Source: Aestuariivita sp.
Lineage (GTDB): Bacteria > Pseudomonadota > Alphaproteobacteria > Rhodobacterales > Rhodobacteraceae
Assembly: GCA_018401465.1 (NCBI GenBank)
Contig: JAGYKE010000004.1
Coordinates: 1,581,857 to 1,645,856, forward strand
Direction: 5' to 3'
DNA: 64,000 nucleotides
This document shows positions 8,534 to 17,934 of the stretch, piece by piece. How positions within the stretch are numbered: position 1 is the first letter of the stretch; each line of letters begins with the position of its first letter. A program made the translations under genes and the position numbers. Below the pieces are notes generated by a model. The model made no database searches and had not been told where the DNA came from. It was given only the letters and a program-made list of their open reading frames with translations.

Positions 8534-8847
8534 TGGACCGCCCGCCCGAGCCTGTCTTCGCCGAGCCCTGGCATGCGCAGGTCTTCGCGCTGACGGTGCA
8601 TCTGAACGAGACGGGCCGTTTCGGCTGGCCCGACTGGGCCGCGCGCTTTGCCGCGACGCTGGCGCGGCACGGGCTTGACCGCGATCTGGACGGGGGCGAC
8701 GACTACTTCACCGCGTGGCTGGAGACGCTGGAGGCGATCCTGACCGAGGACGGGTCGGCCCCGGCGGGCGAGGTCGCCGCGATGCGCGACGCGTGGGAGG
8801 CGGCCTATCTGGCGACGCCGCACGGCGCGCCGGTCAGGCTGGGCTAG
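8533..8847 (+). CDS. Nitrile hydratase accessory protein (P14K-like activator)
   Basis: A 104-residue protein starting MDRPPEPVFAEPWHAQVFAL. The EPWHAQVFALTVHLNE stretch and the following WPDWAARFAATL resemble the N-terminal part of the beta subunit, as is characteristic of the small activator (P14K/NthE) that helps insert cobalt into cobalt-type nitrile hydratases. Its ATG overlaps the corrected nthB stop, which supports the reading that nthB originally ended at 8533. The order alpha-beta-activator forms one operon. There is no iron-type P47K GTPase, consistent with a cobalt enzyme. Confidence 0.88.
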   Translation: MDRPPEPVFAEPWHAQVFALTVHLNETGRFGWPDWAARFAATLARHGLDRDLDGGDDYFTAWLETLEAILTEDGSAPAGEVAAMRDAWEAAYLATPHGAPVRLG

Positions 8848-8850
8848 CGG

Positions 8851-9246
8851 TCATTCGTCGACATCGTCCATGTCGTACTGGCCCGACAGCCGCTTACGCA
8901 CGATCGACCAGCTGAGCCCGATCCCCAGCACGAGCGAGAGCGCGAAGATGCCGAGCCACATGTTGAGATCGCGGTTTTCCAGCGACAGAAGCCCCAGATC
9001 GTAGAGCACCCACAGCAGGGCTGCAACGACGGCGAGGATGAGGAACATCCCGAAGCCGCCGATCGACCGGATCGTGGCGCGCAGGTAGATGATGTAGCCG
9101 ATTGTCAGAAGCAGCCCGAGCAGGACAGTGATCGAGAGCTTGTCTTCGTAATTCGCCAGTGACCAGCTGACATAGTTCCATTCGGTCGGGTTGTAGCTGA
9201 GTGCCAGCAGCACGAAGGCGAACAGCCATCGAAGGAAAATGCCCAT
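8851..9246 (-). CDS. Four-helix membrane protein, probably DUF6524 family
   Basis: A 131-residue protein with about four hydrophobic spans (FLRWLFAFVLLALSY, LSITVLLGLLLTIGYIIYL, FGMFLILAVVAALLWVLYDLG, WLGIFALSLVLGIGLSW) and an acidic tail DMDDVDE. The NPTEWNYVSW motif after the first helix is recognisable from a small conserved Rhodobacterales family that I believe is DUF6524. It converges with the nitrile hydratase operon and diverges from purA. No function is known. Confidence 0.75.
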   Translation of the reverse strand: MGIFLRWLFAFVLLALSYNPTEWNYVSWSLANYEDKLSITVLLGLLLTIGYIIYLRATIRSIGGFGMFLILAVVAALLWVLYDLGLLSLENRDLNMWLGIFALSLVLGIGLSWSIVRKRLSGQYDMDDVDE

Positions 9247-9402
9247 AACCCTTACCCTTTTGGCTGACTTTTTCCGAAACGGGCGGGCGCTGTAAAGTCC
9301 GGCGCGCGGTTCGTCGCGAAAATCGGGTTTTCCTGTTGCGCGCGGGCCGGTATACGGGCGCGGCCCGGGGCACGGGCGGCATCAGGAACGGATAGACGAG
9401 AC

Positions 9403-10698
9403 ATGGCCAACGTGGTGGTGGTCGGCGCCCAGTGGGGCGACGAAGGCAAGGGCAAGATCGTCGACTGGCTGAGCGAACGCGCCGACGTCATCGCGCGGTT
9501 TCAGGGCGGGCATAATGCGGGCCACACGCTGGTCATCGACGGCAAGGTCTACAAGCTGAACGCGCTGCCGTCGGGCGTCGTGCGGGGCGGCAAACTGTCC
9601 GTCATCGGCAATGGCGTCGTGCTGGACCCCTGGCATCTCGTGAAGGAAATCGCGGCGATCCGCGCGCAGGGCGTCGAGATCACGCCCGAGACGCTGATGA
9701 TCGCCGAGAACACGCCGCTCATCCTGCCCATTCATGGCGAGCTCGACCGCGCGCGCGAAGAGGCGGCAACCCCCGGCGCCAAGATCGGCACCACGGGGCG
9801 CGGCATCGGGCCGGCCTACGAAGACAAGGTGGGCCGCCGGTCGGTGCGGGTGGCGGATCTGGCCGACGAGGCGACGCTGACGGCGCGGGTGGACCGCGCG
9901 CTGACCCATCACAACGCGCTGCGCAAGGGGCTTGGCATCGCCGAGGTGGACCGCGACGCGCTGATCGCGCAACTGAAGGAGATCGCGCCCGAGATCCTGC
10001 AATATGCAGGTCCGGTCTGGAAGGTGATGACGGAAAAGCGCCGCGCGGGAAAACGCATCCTGTTCGAAGGCGCGCAGGGCGCGCTTCTGGACATCGATTT
10101 CGGTACCTATCCCTTCGTCACCTCGTCGAACGTGATCGCGGGGCAGGCGGCGACGGGCGTGGGCATCGGTCCCGGCGCCATCGACTATGTCCTGGGGATC
10201 GTGAAGGCCTATACGACGCGCGTGGGTGAAGGCCCGTTCCCGAGCGAGCTGCACGACGCCGACGGCCAGCGCCTGGGCGAGCGGGGCCGCGAATTCGGCA
10301 CGGTGACGGGCCGCAAGCGGCGCTGCGGCTGGTTCGATGCCTGCCTCGTGCGGCAGACCTGCGCCACCAGTGGCGTGAACGGGATTTCGCTGACGAAACT
10401 GGACGTGCTGGACGGGTTCGAGACGCTGCGCATCTGCGTGGGCTATGATCTCGACGGCGAACGGCTCGATTACCTGCCGACGGCCGCCGACCGCCAAGCG
10501 CGCTGCGCGCCCGTCTACGAAGACATGCCGGGCTGGTCGGAATCGACCGAAGGCGCGCGCAGCTGGGCTGACCTACCCGCGAACGCGATCAAGTATGTGC
10601 GCCGGATCGAGGAGTTGATCGGCTGCCCCGTCGCGCTATTGTCCACCTCTCCCGAGCGTGACGACACCATCCTTGTGACGGACCCTTTCGAAGACTGA
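9403..10698 (+). CDS. purA: Adenylosuccinate synthetase
   Basis: A 431-residue cytoplasmic enzyme that makes adenylosuccinate from IMP, aspartate and GTP, the first committed step to AMP. It has the N-terminal [17 protein letters not shown] loop, the catalytic [11 protein letters not shown] segment, [14 protein letters not shown] for IMP binding, and [14 protein letters not shown]. Length is normal. It is followed by a small DUF2842 membrane protein whose ATG shares the last base of the purA stop, so both are in one transcript. Confidence 0.98.
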   Translation: MANVVVVGAQWGDEGKGKIVDWLSERADVIARFQGGHNAGHTLVIDGKVYKLNALPSGVVRGGKLSVIGNGVVLDPWHLVKEIAAIRAQGVEITPETLMIAENTPLILPIHGELDRAREEAATPGAKIGTTGRGIGPAYEDKVGRRSVRVADLADEATLTARVDRALTHHNALRKGLGIAEVDRDALIAQLKEIAPEILQYAGPVWKVMTEKRRAGKRILFEGAQGALLDIDFGTYPFVTSSNVIAGQAATGVGIGPGAIDYVLGIVKAYTTRVGEGPFPSELHDADGQRLGERGREFGTVTGRKRRCGWFDACLVRQTCATSGVNGISLTKLDVLDGFETLRICVGYDLDGERLDYLPTAADRQARCAPVYEDMPGWSESTEGARSWADLPANAIKYVRRIEELIGCPVALLSTSPERDDTILVTDPFED

Positions 10699-10925
10699 TG
10701 ACTGACCGATCCGCCCTCAGCTACAAGGCACGCCGCCGCTGGTCCCTCGTGATCTTGCTGCTGGGCTTGCCGCTTTACGTCATGGCGGCGGTGACGGTCG
10801 TCAACTGGTTCGACCGCCCGCCGCTCCTGCTGGAATTCGTGATCTACGTGGCGCTGGGGATCGTCTGGGCGCTGCCGTTCAAGTTCGTGTTCAAGGGCGT
10901 CGGGCAGGCCGATCCGGACGCCTGA
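10698..10925 (+). CDS. DUF2842 small membrane protein
   Basis: A 75-residue protein with two transmembrane helices (WSLVILLLGLPLYVMAAVTVV and LLEFVIYVALGIVWALPF). The opening SYKARRRWSLVILL and the ending LPFKFVFKGVGQ are characteristic of DUF2842, a family of alphaproteobacterial inner-membrane proteins without known function. The start overlaps the purA stop by one base, so translation is coupled. Confidence 0.85.
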   Translation: MTDRSALSYKARRRWSLVILLLGLPLYVMAAVTVVNWFDRPPLLLEFVIYVALGIVWALPFKFVFKGVGQADPDA

Positions 10926-10934
10926 GGGCCCCGC

Positions 10935-10961
10935 AAAAACGCAAGGATGTCCATCCTTGCG
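10935..10961 (-). terminator. Intrinsic terminator for the 11047-13029 gene
   Basis: A perfect 10-bp stem (10940-10949 with 10952-10961) has a two-base loop. On the minus strand it is followed by five T residues (10939 to 10935). It lies between convergent genes and should end leftward transcription; it could also act on the purA transcript. Confidence 0.8.
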
Positions 10962-10990
10962 TGGCAACGCACCCTTATGGATACAAAGCG

Positions 10991-11020
10991 GCGCATCCCG
11001 GGGAGCAGTCCGGGATGCGC
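10991..11020. terminator. Second perfect stem-loop between convergent genes
   Basis: An 11-bp perfect GC-rich stem (10991-11001 with 11010-11020) encloses an eight-base loop. It has no T-tract on either strand, so it is more likely a transcript-stabilising or Rho-linked structure than a classic terminator. Confidence 0.55.
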
Positions 11021-11046
11021 CATGGTCGCGGTGCAGGGCACACAGG

Positions 11047-13029
11047 TCAGCCGGCTGCGCGCAGATCCTCGGGGCGGAAGCCGATTCTGTCCGAAACGGC
11101 GAAGCGGCCGCCCTGCGTCTTTTCGATCTTGCCGTCGCGCAGGAGCTGGCCGAAGAAGCGCAGCCCATCTTTGCGGCTGAATTCGCCGGCATCGACCCCA
11201 CGCACCATCGACATGAGCTGCGGGCGCGAAAACTCGCTGCGGCCTTCGATGAAGGACAGGTAGGAGGCTGCCGCCTCGAGCAGGTCGTGCAGGGAGACCG
11301 CACCGGCGCGTTCGGCGAAATCCGGGAAGCTCATCACGCCGTCGATGGGGGCGTCCGCCTCTTCGAAGACCGGCTGGCTCATGACGCGGCGCGGCCGCAC
11401 GGTCGCGTGTGCGGCGTCGACGCGCTGGGCGGCCACCAGTTTCAGCGGCGCGGGCCGCTGGTCTTCGGGGCGGCGCGAGCGTTCGCGCGTGTCGGACTGG
11501 GGTTCGGGGCGGCGGGGCCGCACGACCTGCGCCAGATCGAGCCGGTAGGGGCTGTCCGAGCGGGCCGGTTCCATAAGGCCGCCCGCGGCGGTTTCGGCCT
11601 TGCTGGCGGCGACGGCGGCGCGCAGGTGGTCAAAATCGGAGCGACGGCTGCTGGCTTCGGCACCGCCGAGATGGCTGTCGGTTTCGGCCAGAAGCCGCGT
11701 GATGTCGTCTTCGACGGCAGGGGCGGCGGCGCGCGCCGCGCGATCGCGGGGGGCTTCGGACGCGGGTTCGGCGGTGGCGCCGGGTGCTTCGGATTCGGCG
11801 AAGAGCGCGTCGATGTCGTCTTCGTCGTTGTTGCGATCTTCCTCGAGTTCGGCGGCATCCTCGAAGATCGACAGGATGTCGTCTTCCTCGTCCGCATCAT
11901 CGGCACGGGGGGCGGCATGGGGTGTGGCGGGAGCTTCGGTGGCCATTTCGGCCTCGACCGCGGCGAGTTCACGCATCAGGTCGGCTTCGTCCTCGGGGGA
12001 GAGCGAGCTGTGCTCTGCATCGCTCTTGGGAGAAAGCGCGCTGTGCTCCACATCGTCCTCGGGCGATATTTCAAACCCGGCCAAGGTCATGAGCGCTTCG
12101 AATTCCTCACGTCCGACCTTGACCACGCGGGCCTGCGGATTCGCTTCGGGCGTTTCGGGCATCGGATCGAACGCCGGTTCGGCCAGGGCGGCGGGCGCCT
12201 CGTCCTGCCACGCTGCGGGCGCCTCGGGTTCGTTGAAATCGTCTTCGACTTCATCTTCGGTCAGGGCGGTGGCGCGCGCGGTCGTCGCGGCGCTGAGGAT
12301 CGACTGGACGCGGTCTGCAGTGTGGCTGTCTTCGGGTTCATCCGCCTCGTCGAATGCCGCCACGGAGGCGGTGGCGGGGTCCTCGGCGTGTTCGTCCTCG
12401 GAGAATTCGGCCGAGGGGGGCGGCACTTCGGTCTGGGCCACGACGGCGCGGATGCGCTGAAGCTTGGCGGCGATGCTGTCGGCGGCGCTCTGCACAGCGG
12501 CGGGTGCCGCGCTGCGGGGGGGTGCAACCGCTTCCGCTTCGAATTCCGGTTCGATTTCGGCGACGTGTTCGTCCAGACCGAGCGGTTCCGCATCCTCGTG
12601 CGTGTCAGTGGCTTCTGCCGTGCCATCTGCGAAGAAGGCGGCGATGGCGTTGTCGTCCGGCGCTGTGGTCTCAGGCGCGGTGGCCTGCGGGGCGGTGGCC
12701 TGCGGGACGGACGTCGCTTCGACGGGGGCCGCGTGCGTGGCGGCGATGGTCGCGGCAGGGGCGGGCATGTCGGTATCACGGGCGCGCAGGACGATCCCCG
12801 ACCCGTCAAGACGCGCCTCGACCCGGCGGGCGATCTCGCGCTCGGCGATCCGGGCGAGCATCTCGGCATCCGGCTGCGGCGGCTCCGCGCCGAAATAGCG
12901 GTCCTGTGCTGCGAGGTCGCGGAAATACTCGGCGATGGCCTTCATCGTGCCGAACGAATCCTCGAATCCTTCGAGCGTGCACGAGAACGTCCCGTAGGAT
13001 ACGGTCAGTATCTTGTTGCTATGAACCAT
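11047..13029 (-). CDS. Large acidic protein with conserved ends and disordered middle
   Basis: A 660-residue protein. The first 75 residues (SNKILTVSYGTFSCTLEGF, then MKAIAEYFRDLAAQDRYFG) and the last 100 residues (FAERAGAVSLHDLLEAAASYL, PQLMSMVRGVD, FGQLLRDGKIEKTQGGRF) look folded and conserved. The middle is low-complexity, rich in Ala, Glu, Asp and Pro, and almost surely disordered. It contains an 11-residue repeat of the form SPEDDVEHSAL/SPKSDAEHSSL followed by SPEDEADLM. I recognise it as a conserved Rhodobacterales protein of unknown function; some databases call it CheA-like, but no histidine kinase motifs are present. It is divergent from the thiamine diphosphokinase gene. Confidence 0.8.
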   Translation of the reverse strand: MVHSNKILTVSYGTFSCTLEGFEDSFGTMKAIAEYFRDLAAQDRYFGAEPPQPDAEMLARIAEREIARRVEARLDGSGIVLRARDTDMPAPAATIAATHAAPVEATSVPQATAPQATAPETTAPDDNAIAAFFADGTAEATDTHEDAEPLGLDEHVAEIEPEFEAEAVAPPRSAAPAAVQSAADSIAAKLQRIRAVVAQTEVPPPSAEFSEDEHAEDPATASVAAFDEADEPEDSHTADRVQSILSAATTARATALTEDEVEDDFNEPEAPAAWQDEAPAALAEPAFDPMPETPEANPQARVVKVGREEFEALMTLAGFEISPEDDVEHSALSPKSDAEHSSLSPEDEADLMRELAAVEAEMATEAPATPHAAPRADDADEEDDILSIFEDAAELEEDRNNDEDDIDALFAESEAPGATAEPASEAPRDRAARAAAPAVEDDITRLLAETDSHLGGAEASSRRSDFDHLRAAVAASKAETAAGGLMEPARSDSPYRLDLAQVVRPRRPEPQSDTRERSRRPEDQRPAPLKLVAAQRVDAAHATVRPRRVMSQPVFEEADAPIDGVMSFPDFAERAGAVSLHDLLEAAASYLSFIEGRSEFSRPQLMSMVRGVDAGEFSRKDGLRFFGQLLRDGKIEKTQGGRFAVSDRIGFRPEDLRAAG

Positions 13030-13168
13030 TGGGATGCTCGTCCTCTTTGTCTTGCGACGACCCGTTTACCATGTCGATGGGGACCAAAGCGGCCCGATTC
13101 CTTGAAGAGGAGCGTATCATTTTGTGTCGCAATTGTGATCCGTTTCCGGATTCGTCAGTAATGCAGCC

Positions 13169-13855
13169 ATGATAACGCAAATTGTTCAAGGTTCCGCTAA
13201 TGTGACGCTGGTGGGCGGCGGGCATGTCGACCCTGCGGCGCTGGCGCGCGCGGTGGCGTTGGCCCCTGTGGTGGTGGCGGCCGATGGCGGGGCGAATGCG
13301 GCGCTGGCGGCGGGGTTCGCCCCCGCGGCGGTGATCGGGGATTTCGACAGTCTGGGCGACGGCGCGCGGCGGGCGATCCCGCCCGACCGGCTGCACCACA
13401 TCGGCGAACAGGACAGCACCGATTTCGAAAAGGCGCTGTCGCGCATCCGCGCGCCGCTCGTTGTGGGTGTGGGGTTCATGGGGCCGCGGCTCGACCACAT
13501 GCTGGCGGTCTGGCACGGATTGCTGCGCTGGCCCGACCGGCCCTGCCTGCTGGTGGGGGCGGCACAGGTGGCCTTCCTGTGCCCGCCGCGGCTGGAGCTT
13601 GCGACTGACCCGGGGCAGGTCGTGTCGGTCTTTCCGCTGGTGCCCGTGGAGGCGCGGTCGGAAGGGCTGCACTGGCCGCTCGACGGGCTCGATCTTGCGC
13701 CGGGGCGGGTGATCGGCACGTCAAACCGGGCGGCGGGGGCGGCGGTGACGGTCGAACCCGCTGCACCGGGGCTGCTGGTGATGCTGCCGTTGGCGTCCTT
13801 CGAGGCGGCCGTCAGGGCGCTGTCGCCCGCCGCGCCATGGCCTGTTCGCGCATGA
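13169..13855 (+). CDS. thiN: Thiamine diphosphokinase
   Basis: A 228-residue enzyme that transfers pyrophosphate from ATP to thiamine to make ThDP. Family motifs visible are VAADGGANAAL, AVIGDFDSLG with the catalytic aspartates, and QDSTDFEKAL, followed by GFMGPRLDHMLA. The 3' end overlaps the convergent EamA transporter gene by 44 bases, so both C-termini are encoded on opposite strands of the same DNA. No TPP riboswitch is visible in the 139-base upstream gap, which holds only divergent promoter sequence for the two flanking genes. Confidence 0.92.
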   Translation: MITQIVQGSANVTLVGGGHVDPAALARAVALAPVVVAADGGANAALAAGFAPAAVIGDFDSLGDGARRAIPPDRLHHIGEQDSTDFEKALSRIRAPLVVGVGFMGPRLDHMLAVWHGLLRWPDRPCLLVGAAQVAFLCPPRLELATDPGQVVSVFPLVPVEARSEGLHWPLDGLDLAPGRVIGTSNRAAGAAVTVEPAAPGLLVMLPLASFEAAVRALSPAAPWPVRA

Positions 13856-14732
13856 CGATGTAAAGCCCGGCTGCGATCGTCACGCAAATGCCGAAGGCGG
13901 CAAGCCCGTTGGGCAGGTCCCGGAAGACGATCCAGCCGATCACCGTGGCGATGGGGATCTCCAGATACTGCATCGGCGCCAGCGTGGCCGAAGGCGCGAA
14001 GCGCAGCGACCATGTCATCAGCAGATGCGCGCCGGTGCCCAGAAGGCCGATGGCCACCAGCAGGACCCAGTCCGACGCGATGGGCGCGATCAGCGACAGC
14101 GGCGCAAGACCCAGCGCGTCGCCCAGAAAGATGATGGGCGCAAGCACCACGGTCGCCATGACGCCGGACACGGCCTGCAGCCCGACGGGATCGGTTTCCT
14201 TGGCGATCTGGCGCGTCACCAGCATGAACAGCGCGAAGGTCACCGCCACGAGAACCGGCCAGAGCGCGGGCCAGCCCACTTCGGCAAAGCTCGGCTGGAT
14301 CACCATGAGCGTGCCGGCAAACCCCACCGCGCAGGCAGCCAAGCGGCGGGGGCCGACCTCTTCCTCCAGCACGAAGCGGCCCAGAAGCAGCATGATGAAG
14401 GGCATCACGAAGGCGATGGCCAGCGCCTCGGCCAGAGGCAGGTATTGCAGCGCGGTGAACATCGCGCCGATGCCCACGATATGAAGCGCGGTGCGGATCG
14501 CGGCGAGGCGCAATATGCGGCCTCGCATCCGCCAGATGCGGCCGGTGGCCCAGACCAGCGGAATCAGCAGCGCCGCCTGCACCGCGAAGCGGATGAAGAC
14601 CAGTTGCGCGACGGGGATGCGTTCGCCCAGCACCTTGGCGATGGCGTCGCTCATGGGGGCGAGGACGCAGAAGCCAAGCATGAGCATCACCCCCAGAACG
14701 GGGCGGTCGGCGGTCAGGGGTGCGGTCGTCAT
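13812..14732 (-). CDS. EamA/DMT family transporter
   Basis: A 306-residue inner-membrane protein with about ten hydrophobic helices in two EamA repeats; examples are ALAIAFVMPFIMLLLGRFVLEEEVG in the first and ATLAPMQYLEIPIATVIGWIVF in the second. These belong to the drug/metabolite transporter superfamily; the substrate cannot be predicted. The start at MTTAPLTADRPVLGVML is preferred to a longer open frame to 14768 because the extra residues are proline-rich and not membrane-like. It overlaps thiN at the 3' end. Confidence 0.87.
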   Translation of the reverse strand: MTTAPLTADRPVLGVMLMLGFCVLAPMSDAIAKVLGERIPVAQLVFIRFAVQAALLIPLVWATGRIWRMRGRILRLAAIRTALHIVGIGAMFTALQYLPLAEALAIAFVMPFIMLLLGRFVLEEEVGPRRLAACAVGFAGTLMVIQPSFAEVGWPALWPVLVAVTFALFMLVTRQIAKETDPVGLQAVSGVMATVVLAPIIFLGDALGLAPLSLIAPIASDWVLLVAIGLLGTGAHLLMTWSLRFAPSATLAPMQYLEIPIATVIGWIVFRDLPNGLAAFGICVTIAAGLYIVMREQAMARRATAP

Positions 14733-14774
14733 GCGCGCCACGCTAGGGGCAGGCGACGGGGGGTGCAACGCGCT

Positions 14775-16148
14775 TCAGCAGTTCGGCACATTGACGGCAA
14801 GGCCGCCCAGCGAGGTTTCCTTGTACTTCTCGCTCATGTCGGCGCCGGTCTGGCGCATCGTCTCGATGCAGGCGTCGAGCGGCACAAGATGCGTGCCGTC
14901 GCCGCGCAGCGCGAGCGAGGCCGCCGACACCGCCTTGATCGCGCCCAGCCCGTTTCTTTCGATGCAGGGCACCTGCACAAGGCCGCGCACCGGGTCGCAG
15001 GTCATGCCGAGGTGGTGTTCGAGCGCGATCTCGGCCGCGTTTTCCACCTGTTCGGGTGTGCCGCCCATCACGGCGCAAAGCCCCGCCGCGGCCATGGCGG
15101 CGGCGCTGCCGACTTCGGCCTGACAGCCCGCTTCCGCCCCCGAGATCGAGGCGTTGTACTTGACCAGCCCCCCGATGGCGGCCGCGGTCAGCAGGAAATC
15201 CTCGACATGGGCCTGCGACGCGCCGGGCACGTGGTCAAGGTAGTAGCGGATCACGGCGGGCACCACGCCCGCGGCGCCGTTCGTGGGCGCGGTCACGACC
15301 TGGCCGCCGGCGGCGTTTTCCTCGTTCACCGCCATGGCGTAGACGCTCATCCAGTCGTTGATCGTGTGCGGTGCCGTCAGGTTCAGCCCGCGTTCGGCCA
15401 GAAGCGCGTCATGGATCCCCTTGGCGCGGCGTTTCACGCCAAGGCCGCCGGGCAGGATGCCGTCGGTGGCAAGGCCGCGGTCGATGCAGTCGTTCATCAC
15501 CTCCCAGAGCCGCCCGGTGCCCCGGTGCAGCCGGTCGGCGGGCATGCGCGAGAGTTCGTTGGCGCGCTTGATCGCGGCGATGGACTTGCCGCTGGCTTTC
15601 GCCATTTCGAGCATCTCAGCCGCCGACTTGAAGGGGTAGGGCACCGCGGGGCCGTCATCGGTGGTCTTTCCGGCGGCGAGTTCTTCTTCGGTCAGCACGA
15701 AGCCGCCACCCACGGAATAGAAGACCTGCCGCAGCGTGACGTCTCCTTCCGCGTCGGTGGCCATCAGGATCATGCCGTTGGCGTGTCCGGCCAAGGGGCG
15801 GTCATAATCGAAGATCAGGTCGGTCCTGGGGTCGAACTGCAGCGCGGGCAGGCCCTTGGGCGTCACCGTCTTCGTGTCGCGGATCGCGGCCAGCGTGCGG
15901 TCGGCCGCTTCGGCGTCGTAGGTGTCGGGCAGGAACCCGGCAAGCCCGAGGATCGTGGCGCGGTCGGTCGCGTGGCCCACGCCGGTGAAGGCAAGCGATC
16001 CGTGCAGGCTGGCCCGGACCCCCGCGAAGTGGAAGGGCGCGGCGCGCATCATGTCGAGGAACCGCCCCGCCGCCACCATCGGTCCCATCGTGTGGGACGA
16101 GGACGGGCCGATGCCCACCTTGAACATCTCGAAGACCGACAGGAACAT
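14775..16148 (-). CDS. sdaA: L-serine ammonia-lyase (serine dehydratase)
   Basis: A 457-residue iron-sulfur L-serine dehydratase that deaminates serine to pyruvate and ammonia. The opening [20 protein letters not shown] is the diagnostic substrate-domain motif. Later [27 protein letters not shown] and the C-terminal [27 protein letters not shown] carry the cysteines of the 4Fe-4S cluster. Both alpha and beta parts are fused in one chain, as in the single-chain SdaA type. It stands alone on the minus strand with the GST gene upstream. Confidence 0.96.
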   Translation of the reverse strand: MFLSVFEMFKVGIGPSSSHTMGPMVAAGRFLDMMRAAPFHFAGVRASLHGSLAFTGVGHATDRATILGLAGFLPDTYDAEAADRTLAAIRDTKTVTPKGLPALQFDPRTDLIFDYDRPLAGHANGMILMATDAEGDVTLRQVFYSVGGGFVLTEEELAAGKTTDDGPAVPYPFKSAAEMLEMAKASGKSIAAIKRANELSRMPADRLHRGTGRLWEVMNDCIDRGLATDGILPGGLGVKRRAKGIHDALLAERGLNLTAPHTINDWMSVYAMAVNEENAAGGQVVTAPTNGAAGVVPAVIRYYLDHVPGASQAHVEDFLLTAAAIGGLVKYNASISGAEAGCQAEVGSAAAMAAAGLCAVMGGTPEQVENAAEIALEHHLGMTCDPVRGLVQVPCIERNGLGAIKAVSAASLALRGDGTHLVPLDACIETMRQTGADMSEKYKETSLGGLAVNVPNC

Positions 16149-16271
16149 GGACTCACTCTCGTTGGGCGGGCGTTGCTGGTTTTGCGCAGATTATCGCAGA
16201 CCCGCGCTGCGGCGAGGTCGGAAACCGACGCGTCGTCCGCGAAAGGCGCGCCCGGTGAAGGCCGCCTCGCG

Positions 16272-16973
16272 TCAGGTGGCGCTGCCCTCGGGCGGGTTCG
16301 GACGCTCGGGCCGGGTGAAGGGGTGCGGCCCCAGACCTTCGGCGGCGCAGGCGCGCTGGATAGCGGGGCGCGCCTCGAGCCGTTCGGCCATGGCGTACAG
16401 GGCGGGGAAGTCGCGCAACTGTGCTTCGGCGCGCGGGCCCTCTTCGGGGTAAAGCGCCATCCAACGGGCGCAGACCGCGACATAGAGGTCGAGGACCGAA
16501 GGGTTCTCGCCCCCGAGCCAAGGCGCGCCCACCGCATCGTCGAGCAGCCCGAAATGGCGCAGCACGCGTTCCTGCACCTTCTTGCGAAGGGCCTGCAGCG
16601 TCGCTGGCCCTGACCCGGCATATTGTCCGGGGTAGAAAGTGATGCGCAGGTCGGCATGCAGCGTGCTGGACGTGAAGAAGAGCCATTTCAGGAAATCGCC
16701 CCGGCCCGCGTCCCGGACGCCCGGGGCCATCATCTTGTGCCGGTCGGCGAGCCAGAGCAGGATTGCGCCCGTTTCGAAAAGGGCCCCTTGCTGGGTTTCC
16801 AGCACCGGGATCATCCCTGACGGGTTCAAAGCGAGGAAGGCGTCGTCGCGTTGACCGCCGTTGCGGCGGTCGACGAGCACGGTGCGGTAGGGAAGGTCCA
16901 TCTCTTCGAGCGCGAGCCGCACGATGAGCGAGGCATTGTCCGGAGCGTAGTGCAGCACATAAGGCCTGGTCAC
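16272..16973 (-). CDS. Glutathione S-transferase family protein
   Basis: A 233-residue cytoplasmic protein with a thioredoxin-like N-terminal domain (YVLHYAPDNASLIVRLALEEMDLPYR, then MIPVLETQQGALFETGAILLWLAD, the glutathione-binding turn with cis-Pro) and an all-helical C-terminal domain. The GTG at 16973 is the best start: it has a GGGGGAAG ribosome site about six bases upstream and gives the usual VTRPYVLHY opening. An ATG at 17018 would add 15 residues unlike the family. The substrate is not predictable. Confidence 0.88.
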   Translation of the reverse strand: MTRPYVLHYAPDNASLIVRLALEEMDLPYRTVLVDRRNGGQRDDAFLALNPSGMIPVLETQQGALFETGAILLWLADRHKMMAPGVRDAGRGDFLKWLFFTSSTLHADLRITFYPGQYAGSGPATLQALRKKVQERVLRHFGLLDDAVGAPWLGGENPSVLDLYVAVCARWMALYPEEGPRAEAQLRDFPALYAMAERLEARPAIQRACAAEGLGPHPFTRPERPNPPEGSAT

Positions 16974-17134
16974 GTTCGCTTCCCCCCACACCGGAATCGG
17001 TGCGTCTTTCGGGCGCACAAAGACGACACCCGCGCGCGGCTTGCAACCGCCAATTCCGTAAGCGCGGGTCAGAACGCCCTCGCCAGCCTGCGAAGAGCGT
17101 CCTATAACCGGGTGCGACTTGCAGGAGACCGCCC

Positions 17135-17923
17135 ATGACCGGAGAGCTTTCGCCCATCGACAAGGCCAAGTTCGTGGCCGCCAAACGCGCCGCCGATCTG
17201 GTCGAGGACGGGATGCGCGTTGGGCTGGGCACCGGATCGACCGCGGCCTGGCTGGTGCGGTGCCTCGGCGAGATGGTGCGCAATGACGGGCTGAAGTTCA
17301 AGGGCGTGCCAACGTCGTCGCGCACTGCGCAGCTGGCCCGCGATCAGGGGATCGAGGTCATCTCGCTCGACGAGGCGCGGTGGCTGGATCTGACCATCGA
17401 CGGGGCCGACGAATTCGATGCCGAACTGAACCTGATCAAGGGCGGCGGCGGCGCGCTTTTGCAGGAAAAGATCGTGGCGACGGCCAGCGACCGGATGGTG
17501 GTGATCGCCGATGCCGGCAAGGAGGTCGAAACGCTCGGCGCCTTCCCGCTGCCGGTCGAGGTGATCCCCTTTGGCTGGCAGACAAGCCAGGCGCTGATCG
17601 AGGAGATGCTGGTGTCGCTCGACGTGATGGGGCGCGCGGCGACGCTGAGGATGAATGGGGCGGCACCCTTCGTGACGGACGAGGGCAACCATATCCTTGA
17701 CCTGCATCTCAACCGCATCGGCAATGCGCGCCAGCTTGCGCTGGTGCTGAATCAGGTGCCCGGCGTGGTCGAGAACGGTCTGTTCATCGACATCTGCGAC
17801 ACGGTGATCGTGGGCTATGGCGATGGCCGCATCGAGGTGCGCGACATCACCGAGGGCACGGTGGAGCGTGACCGGCTGGATTTCGTCGAAAGCGAGAACC
17901 TGTTCACCGATATCGGGGACTGA
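17135..17923 (+). CDS. rpiA: Ribose-5-phosphate isomerase A
   Basis: A 262-residue enzyme interconverting ribose 5-phosphate and ribulose 5-phosphate in the pentose phosphate and Calvin pathways. Motifs include VGLGTGSTAAWLVR for phosphate binding, LTIDGADEFDAELNLIKGGGGALLQEK with the catalytic Asp/Lys, and PFGWQTSQALIEEM. A GGAG site precedes the ATG. It converges with the alkyltransferase-like gene. Confidence 0.97.
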   Translation: MTGELSPIDKAKFVAAKRAADLVEDGMRVGLGTGSTAAWLVRCLGEMVRNDGLKFKGVPTSSRTAQLARDQGIEVISLDEARWLDLTIDGADEFDAELNLIKGGGGALLQEKIVATASDRMVVIADAGKEVETLGAFPLPVEVIPFGWQTSQALIEEMLVSLDVMGRAATLRMNGAAPFVTDEGNHILDLHLNRIGNARQLALVLNQVPGVVENGLFIDICDTVIVGYGDGRIEVRDITEGTVERDRLDFVESENLFTDIGD

Positions 17924-17934
17924 GGCCGCACCCG

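Noticed and set aside
10957-13161. Open frame of 734 codons on the plus strand rich in Gly, Arg and Phe
   Set aside because: It is antisense to the large acidic protein; its composition mirrors the Glu/Asp/Ala codons of the opposite strand and no start site is supported.
13030-13168. TPP riboswitch before thiamine diphosphokinase
   Set aside because: No CTGAGA or other THI-box core is present in the gap; it is only a divergent promoter region.
14025-16613. Long open frame of 862 codons on the plus strand
   Set aside because: It is antisense to the EamA transporter, serine dehydratase and GST genes. The translation is rich in Arg, His, Gly and Gln without domain features, a usual by-product of GC-rich codon use.
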